DNA of 10,307 nucleotides from Burkholderiales bacterium (GTDB lineage: Bacteria; Pseudomonadota; Gammaproteobacteria; Burkholderiales; UBA11063). This document shows positions 6,042-10,307 of this stretch, piece after piece (position 1 is the first letter of the stretch; every line of letters begins with the position of its first letter). The notes beneath the pieces are model-generated. The model ran no database searches and was not told where the DNA came from. It saw nothing but the letters and a program-made list of their open reading frames with translations. Position numbers and translations under genes: made by a program. The stretch covers positions 1 through 10,307 of the forward strand of contig JAPJMP010000070.1 in the NCBI GenBank assembly GCA_026461645.1, read 5' to 3'.

Positions 6042-7496
6042 TCAATTTGCATCTCTTGCATCAGCAAAAGAGTATGCACTTTCAGTATTTTTAATATTAT
6101 ACCCACCAGCTAAAGCTTGATATAAATTAACAATTGATTGCAATTGTTGCATTTTAGAATTAGCCACAGTAATTGCTGCATTATCAAGTTGAACTTTAGC
6201 ATTCAACTCTTGCAGCTTATTATATAATCCATTATTAAAACTAGCAACACTTAAATCGTAAGTAGTTTTGTTACTTGCATAAAACTTCAGTTGCTCTTGA
6301 TAATTTTCTGTAATTTTTTGATGTGCTGATAATCCATTATCAACCTGCTGAAAAGCAGTTCTAACTGTATTGATATAATTATAATAAGCACTATAATAAG
6401 CACCCTTAGCCCCTTTAATTTTAGCTACTGCCGCTAAATTAAACGGAAAAGTTGCTGCCGCTCTTACTTGCCAAAAACTATCAGTCGGCGCAAATAAACT
6501 AGACAAGCTCGAAGTAGCAGAACCAACACCACCAGTTAAATTAATTGACGGGAAAAATGTTGAAGTTGCAACCCCAATATTAGCATTGGCCGCTTTCAAT
6601 TGCTCTTCTGCCGCCATTACATCTGGTCGTTGCTGCAACACTACTGAGGGTAAATTTGCCGGAATTATACCATCAGTTTTAACTTCATTAAATTTAACTC
6701 CATTGACAATCGGTCCTGGATTACGATTAATTAAAACTTGAATTGCATTTTGACTTTGAATAATATTATTTTCAATTATTGGTTGTTGCGCTTTAGCTGT
6801 TTGGTAATATTGTAAATAAGATTGTAATGTAAGTAAAGAAATATAGCCATTGTCATATTGGTCTTGAGCTAACTTATACGCAGCAAGTGTATCATTAGTC
6901 AAATCTTTTTGTAGTTGTAAAAGGTAAGTTTGTTGAACTAATGTAAAATAACCTCCAGCAACCTGGCTTAATACTGCTAAGCGTGTAGCATTTTTAGTAT
7001 ATGTTGCTTGTAATAATGATGATTTTGCGAATTCTTCGCTTCTTAACTGTTGTAAAATGTTAATTGTATAATTTGGAATTAGACCTACAGTATAACCAGT
7101 ATTACCACCTACTGTCGCACTCGATGTTTGGCTATTTAAATTATTGGCAAATGCCGCTGAAGTACTATAACTAGGAGACAGCGATAAAGTCGGTACCCAC
7201 CCATATTCAATCGCTTCTAAATTTGCTTGAGCTTGAATAATATTACCAATTGATTGCTGAATAGTATTGTTATGCAGTAAAGCTTGATACATTAAAAAAT
7301 CTAATTTTGGGTCATTAAACCTAAGCCACCAAGCTTCATTTTTAAAATTAGAATCATTATCAGCTTTGCTTAACTTATCCTTACTTCTCCATTGTTCTGG
7401 AGTATCAACATTGGGCTTAACATAATTAGGCCCCCATAATCCACAACTAGTTAAAGATAAAGCAGTTAATAAAGTCAATACTGGTTTAATTTTCAT
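6042..7496 (-). CDS. RND efflux outer-membrane factor lipoprotein (OprM/NodT family)
   Basis: TolC-like channels of this family form trimeric outer-membrane ducts for tripartite efflux pumps. Residues 1-18 are a lipoprotein signal with lipobox LTSC (acylated Cys18), followed by GPNYVKPNVDTPEQW, the usual N-terminus. Two efflux-protein repeats span about 60-255 and 285-465. The second opens with the diagnostic LPSVVLQQRPDVMAAEEQLKAANANIG (282-308), then FFPSINLTGG (314-323), and ends with LYQALAGGYN (458-467). The segment usually containing PxFDGGR reads FPFNLAAVAK (350-359), an atypical form. The length of 484 is normal. No membrane-fusion protein or RND pump lies in the window, so its partner must be encoded elsewhere. 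The 93-base gap upstream allows its own promoter, but I found no clear -35/-10 pair, and only a weak ribosome-binding site. It ends TGA TAG, two stops in tandem. Confidence 0.92.
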   Translation of the reverse strand: MKIKPVLTLLTALSLTSCGLWGPNYVKPNVDTPEQWRSKDKLSKADNDSNFKNEAWWLRFNDPKLDFLMYQALLHNNTIQQSIGNIIQAQANLEAIEYGWVPTLSLSPSYSTSAAFANNLNSQTSSATVGGNTGYTVGLIPNYTINILQQLRSEEFAKSSLLQATYTKNATRLAVLSQVAGGYFTLVQQTYLLQLQKDLTNDTLAAYKLAQDQYDNGYISLLTLQSYLQYYQTAKAQQPIIENNIIQSQNAIQVLINRNPGPIVNGVKFNEVKTDGIIPANLPSVVLQQRPDVMAAEEQLKAANANIGVATSTFFPSINLTGGVGSATSSLSSLFAPTDSFWQVRAAATFPFNLAAVAKIKGAKGAYYSAYYNYINTVRTAFQQVDNGLSAHQKITENYQEQLKFYASNKTTYDLSVASFNNGLYNKLQELNAKVQLDNAAITVANSKMQQLQSIVNLYQALAGGYNIKNTESAYSFADARDAN

Positions 7497-7589
7497 TAGC
7501 TATTTACTTTTTAAAAAATTAATACTACATTTTACCACTTTTATCTGCATTCAATTAAAATAATACGACAATTTTGCCTGATTATTTAA

Positions 7590-8105
7590 TTATTCTTGCA
7601 CTACTCCACAAGCTACTCTTCCGCCACCACCACCATTGGGTAATGGATTATCACTATAATTGTCGCCATTGGCATGTAACATTAAGGCATGCATCTTTAT
7701 ATCTGACAGCTTTAAATGTGGCGCTATAACTTGATGGGTAATCGAACCATCAGCATTAGCATATAATACTGGTAAATCTCCTAAGTGACCGTTACCATAT
7801 GGCCCTTTATGACTTTTCGTATTGTGCGGGTCATAATGGCCACCAGCAGCAGCTCCACCGTCACCACAAGACTGGTTTAAATGTAAATGAAATCCATGTG
7901 CTCCTGGTTTTAAAATTCGATTAGCTCTAATATCAGGCATTAAGAGCAATCCCGATTTAGTATTGCTGGCACTAATCGTACCCAAATAAACTGGTACAGC
8001 AGTAGTAGAATAAATTTTAGTAGTAATTCTAGCTGGCTTAGGATTTAGGGCCGATGCAATAGAAATACTGGCTAATAATAAAATCACTAATTTTATACTT
8101 TTCAT
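7590..8105 (-). CDS. sodC: Periplasmic Cu/Zn superoxide dismutase
   Basis: It converts superoxide to oxygen and hydrogen peroxide in the periplasm, protecting against external superoxide, including that from host cells or predators. Residues 1-19 form a signal peptide with cleavage after ASA. The metal ligands are all present. Copper would bind His73 and His75 (HGFHLH), His90 (GGHYDP, the bridging ligand) and His144 (LMLHANGDNYSD). Zinc would bind His90, His99, His107 and Asp110. Cys80 and Cys166 match the conserved disulfide, and Arg163 in GGGGGRVACGV matches the active-site arginine. The 171-residue length is typical of bacterial SodC. The gene starts 20 bases after the glmU stop, so it is probably the last gene of a yhhQ-glmU-sodC unit. 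A weak AT-only inverted repeat overlaps its stop. Confidence 0.95.
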   Translation of the reverse strand: MKSIKLVILLLASISIASALNPKPARITTKIYSTTAVPVYLGTISASNTKSGLLLMPDIRANRILKPGAHGFHLHLNQSCGDGGAAAGGHYDPHNTKSHKGPYGNGHLGDLPVLYANADGSITHQVIAPHLKLSDIKMHALMLHANGDNYSDNPLPNGGGGGRVACGVVQE

Positions 8106-8125
8106 CTAATTCAACCATCAAACTA

Positions 8126-9508
8126 TTAATTATTAATTCTACGCATTTTTTTAATCCAGCCAATAATTGTTAATTGCTTAGCCCGCGCAATGGTGAGTTC
8201 ATTTGCCGGAGTATTTTTAGTTATAGTTGAACCCGCACCAATTATACCACCACTACCAACTGTTACTGGAGCAACTAACATAGTACCAGAGCCCACAAAC
8301 ACATTATCTTCAATTACAGTTACATGTTTATTTTCACCATCATAATTACAGGTTACTGTACCTGCACCTACATTAACTTTACTACCAACTTGTGCATCAC
8401 CAACATAGGTTAAATGATTAATTTTACTACCACTACCAACCTGTGATTTCTTTATTTCAACAAAATTACCAACATGTACATTCTCGGCTAAATTCGCTCC
8501 TGGTCTTAAACGCGCAAATGGTCCAATAGTACATTGTTTAGCTATTATTGCATCTTCAATAATACTAAACGGCTTAACTACTACATCATCGCCAATAATA
8601 CTGTTTTTAATAATGCTATTGGCACCGATTACAACGTTATTACCTAAAGTAACGGTTCCTTCCAAAATACAATTAACATCTAAAATACAATCACTTCCGG
8701 TATTAACCTCACCCCGAATATCAATACGATTTTTATCTTTTATTGTCACACCATTAGCAAACAGTTTTTTGACTAATTCAATCTGGTGTCTTCGCTCTAA
8801 ATATTCTAATTGCTCTTTATTATTCACACCCAAAATATTATATTTGTATTTAGCTTCGACATAATCAATGTCAATTTCAGCAGCACTTGCCATCGCAATT
8901 AAATCAGTTACATAATATTCATGTTGTTGATTATTATTCGATAATTTAGCGAGCCATTGAGGTAAAAAGACATTTGGAAAAATATAAAATCCAGTATTGA
9001 TTTCATTTATAAACTTCTCACTTTGCTTCGCATCTTTTTCTTCAACTATTTTAACAATCATTCCTTCTTCATTACGCACTACTCTTCCATAGCCACTAGG
9101 ATCGTCAACTTTAGCTACTAACATCACTACATTATTATCAAATTTATTAATCATTGTAGTTAACGATTCCTGATCAATTAATGGCACATCACCATAAAGT
9201 AATAATGTTTTCCCCTGCTTCGAAATATAATTAAGCGCACTTTTAACCGCATCTCCTGTGCCCAATTGTTGGGCCTGAGGTGCCCACAAAAAATTATTCT
9301 GCGGAAAATCTTGCTCGATTTCTTGCTTAACTTTGTCGCCATTAAAACCATAAACAATAATAATTTTACTTGGGTTTAATTTCAGCGCAGTACTAACAAC
9401 ATGGCTTAACATCGCTTTATCGCCAATTTTATGCAATACTTTAGGTAAGGAAGAATTCATTCTTTTGCCTAACCCAGCAGCTAATATAACAATATCTAAA
9501 TCCTGCAT
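8126..9508 (-). CDS. glmU: Bifunctional UDP-N-acetylglucosamine pyrophosphorylase / glucosamine-1-phosphate acetyltransferase
   Basis: This cytoplasmic enzyme makes UDP-GlcNAc, the precursor of peptidoglycan and lipopolysaccharide, in two steps: acetylation of glucosamine-1-phosphate, then uridylyl transfer. The N-terminal nucleotidyltransferase domain (about 1-228) shows LAAGLGKRM (9-17) with Arg16, Lys23 in LPKVL, QLGTGDAV (81-88) and metal-binding Asp107 in YGDVP. A linker of about 20 residues leads to the left-handed beta-helix (about 250-450), seen as hexapeptide repeats. It carries IGPFARLRPGA (328-338), the catalytic His365 in INHLTYVGDA, and GAGTVTCNYDG (381-391). The full length of 460 is close to E. 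coli (456). ATG 9508 starts 12 bases after the yhhQ stop, with a weak A/G-rich site (GAAAGAATAAGC) upstream, which points to co-transcription. No key residue is missing. Confidence 0.97.
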   Translation of the reverse strand: MQDLDIVILAAGLGKRMNSSLPKVLHKIGDKAMLSHVVSTALKLNPSKIIIVYGFNGDKVKQEIEQDFPQNNFLWAPQAQQLGTGDAVKSALNYISKQGKTLLLYGDVPLIDQESLTTMINKFDNNVVMLVAKVDDPSGYGRVVRNEEGMIVKIVEEKDAKQSEKFINEINTGFYIFPNVFLPQWLAKLSNNNQQHEYYVTDLIAMASAAEIDIDYVEAKYKYNILGVNNKEQLEYLERRHQIELVKKLFANGVTIKDKNRIDIRGEVNTGSDCILDVNCILEGTVTLGNNVVIGANSIIKNSIIGDDVVVKPFSIIEDAIIAKQCTIGPFARLRPGANLAENVHVGNFVEIKKSQVGSGSKINHLTYVGDAQVGSKVNVGAGTVTCNYDGENKHVTVIEDNVFVGSGTMLVAPVTVGSGGIIGAGSTITKNTPANELTIARAKQLTIIGWIKKMRRINN

Positions 9509-9520
9509 GCTTATTCTTTC

Positions 9521-10273
9521 TTAATCAATTTGTTTATATCTATTATTATTTTTTTCATAAGTTGACTCCAAACTAAAGATAGTAAATTTAGTTCCAACGT
9601 CATACATATCTAGTCGCTCTAATCGTTTTAACTTTTGCGTAAAAATTAAGGAAAAAGGCAACCCTAAAATTTCAACAGCAACTTTTATCAGCCACAAAGT
9701 TAAACTAAATTTAATCAAATTAAATAAAGACATTATGGAATAAAATGCAATAGCAACAAAAATCATACTATCAAAAAAAGAGGCTACTAATGTCGACAGC
9801 ACAAAGCGTAAATAAACTTTTTTACCTTGAGTTAATATTTTCATTTTAGCCATAATAAATGAGTTTAACGGTTCCCCCATTAAGTATGCAACCATTGAAG
9901 CAATAACAATTCTTATATTAAATCCAATTAATTCATCAAATTTAGCATTAGAAATTAAGGCAAAATTGGGACTTGGTAAATGCACCACAATTTGCCCAAA
10001 AAGCATAAATATAAAATTAAATAGAAAACCTGCCCAAATTGCTCTACGCGCAAATTTATAACCATAAACTTCAGTAATTAAATCAGATAAAATAAAGGTT
10101 AGAGGAAAAATAAGGACTCCTGCGTCAGTATCAATTGGGCCAATTCGAATTAAACGAATATCAAACCAATTAGCCAATAAAATAATTGCCACATAACTAG
10201 TTTGTAAAAACCATAATATTTGTGGTGTTTGCTTAATTAATTGTTCAGGAATAACCTCAGCTGTTTTGAGCAA
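9521..10273 (-). CDS. yhhQ: Queuosine precursor transporter (YhhQ/VUT family)
   Basis: This inner-membrane protein imports queuosine precursors (7-cyano- or 7-aminomethyl-7-deazaguanine in E. coli YhhQ), used to modify the wobble base of GUN-anticodon tRNAs. The 250-residue protein has about six hydrophobic segments. The family signature LSDLITEVYGYKFARR lies at 62-77, GEPLNSFIMAKMK at 133-145 and RFVLSTLVASFFDSMIF at 156-172. The start is TTG at 10273: the frame is closed by TAA at 10288-10286, and no ATG or GTG lies between that stop and the first membrane segment. AAGG ten bases upstream supports it. It heads the minus-strand cluster. Its promoter probably lies at or beyond the window edge; the AT-rich TATATTTATAAGG just upstream could include a -10. 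No queuosine synthesis genes are in view, so whether the cell salvages or synthesises the precursor cannot be said. Confidence 0.9.
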   Translation of the reverse strand: MLKTAEVIPEQLIKQTPQILWFLQTSYVAIILLANWFDIRLIRIGPIDTDAGVLIFPLTFILSDLITEVYGYKFARRAIWAGFLFNFIFMLFGQIVVHLPSPNFALISNAKFDELIGFNIRIVIASMVAYLMGEPLNSFIMAKMKILTQGKKVYLRFVLSTLVASFFDSMIFVAIAFYSIMSLFNLIKFSLTLWLIKVAVEILGLPFSLIFTQKLKRLERLDMYDVGTKFTIFSLESTYEKNNNRYKQID

Positions 10274-10275
10274 AA

Positions 10276-10281
10276 TTACAT
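10276..10281 (-). other. Start-stop (ATG TAA) minimal open frame before the yhhQ TTG
   Basis: On the minus strand, AAGG is followed after two bases by ATG TAA (10281-10276), then TT and the proposed yhhQ TTG start (10273-10271). The ATG is in another frame and stops at once. It is noted because a start codon directly followed by a stop next to a weak TTG start can hold or re-position ribosomes. Chance in AT-rich DNA is the simpler explanation. Confidence 0.3.
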
Positions 10282-10307
10282 AACCTTATAAATATACTGT
10301 TTTAATT

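Noticed and set aside
7553..7591. Inverted repeat AATTAAAATAAT / ATTATTTAATT as a sodC terminator
   Set aside because: The arms contain only A and T, with a bulge, the right arm overlaps the sodC stop, and there is no T-run after it on the minus strand. It is too weak to call.
8613..8864. 83-residue open frame on the plus strand
   Set aside because: It is the complement of the glmU beta-helix repeats; its Leu/Thr/Ser-rich composition follows from the hexapeptide coding.

Overview
This is an AT-rich window (roughly one third G+C by eye) from a Gram-negative bacterium. It encodes an outer-membrane lipoprotein factor, a periplasmic Cu/Zn superoxide dismutase, a two-domain GlmU and an adenylate kinase with the short Gram-negative type of LID. 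The protein features fit a low-GC gamma- or betaproteobacterium. I cannot place it more precisely from the sequence alone.

Positions 1-821 (+ strand) hold a gene for a predicted secreted protein-glutamine deamidase (protein-glutaminase family) with a complete Cys/His/Asp triad. Its reading frame runs upstream into an evident signal peptide, but an in-frame TGA at 36-38 interrupts that peptide. The gene start lies beyond the window edge. A hairpin with a T-rich tail (890-931) closes this gene.

Positions 955-5371 (+ strand) hold a complete five-gene branched-chain amino acid type ABC importer: livJ, livH, livM, livG, livF. All four junctions overlap (1, 1, 4 and 14 bases), so it reads as one translationally coupled operon. 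The binding protein and the LivM cytoplasmic loop depart from the classical pattern at some usually conserved positions, so the true substrate is open.

Positions 5373-10273 (- strand) hold five genes transcribed towards the liv operon, in the order yhhQ (queuosine precursor transporter), glmU, sodC, an orphan OprM/NodT-type outer-membrane lipoprotein, and adk. Gaps are 12, 20, 93 and 30 bases, so yhhQ-glmU-sodC look co-transcribed and the last two may or may not be. adk and livF converge with one base between their stop codons.

Most of the window is ordinary housekeeping and transport. The most notable item is the deamidase gene with an intact catalytic domain behind a stop codon in its export signal. 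No tRNA, rRNA, CRISPR array, insertion sequence or toxin-antitoxin pair was seen, and no stretch above 300 bases lacks a gene.
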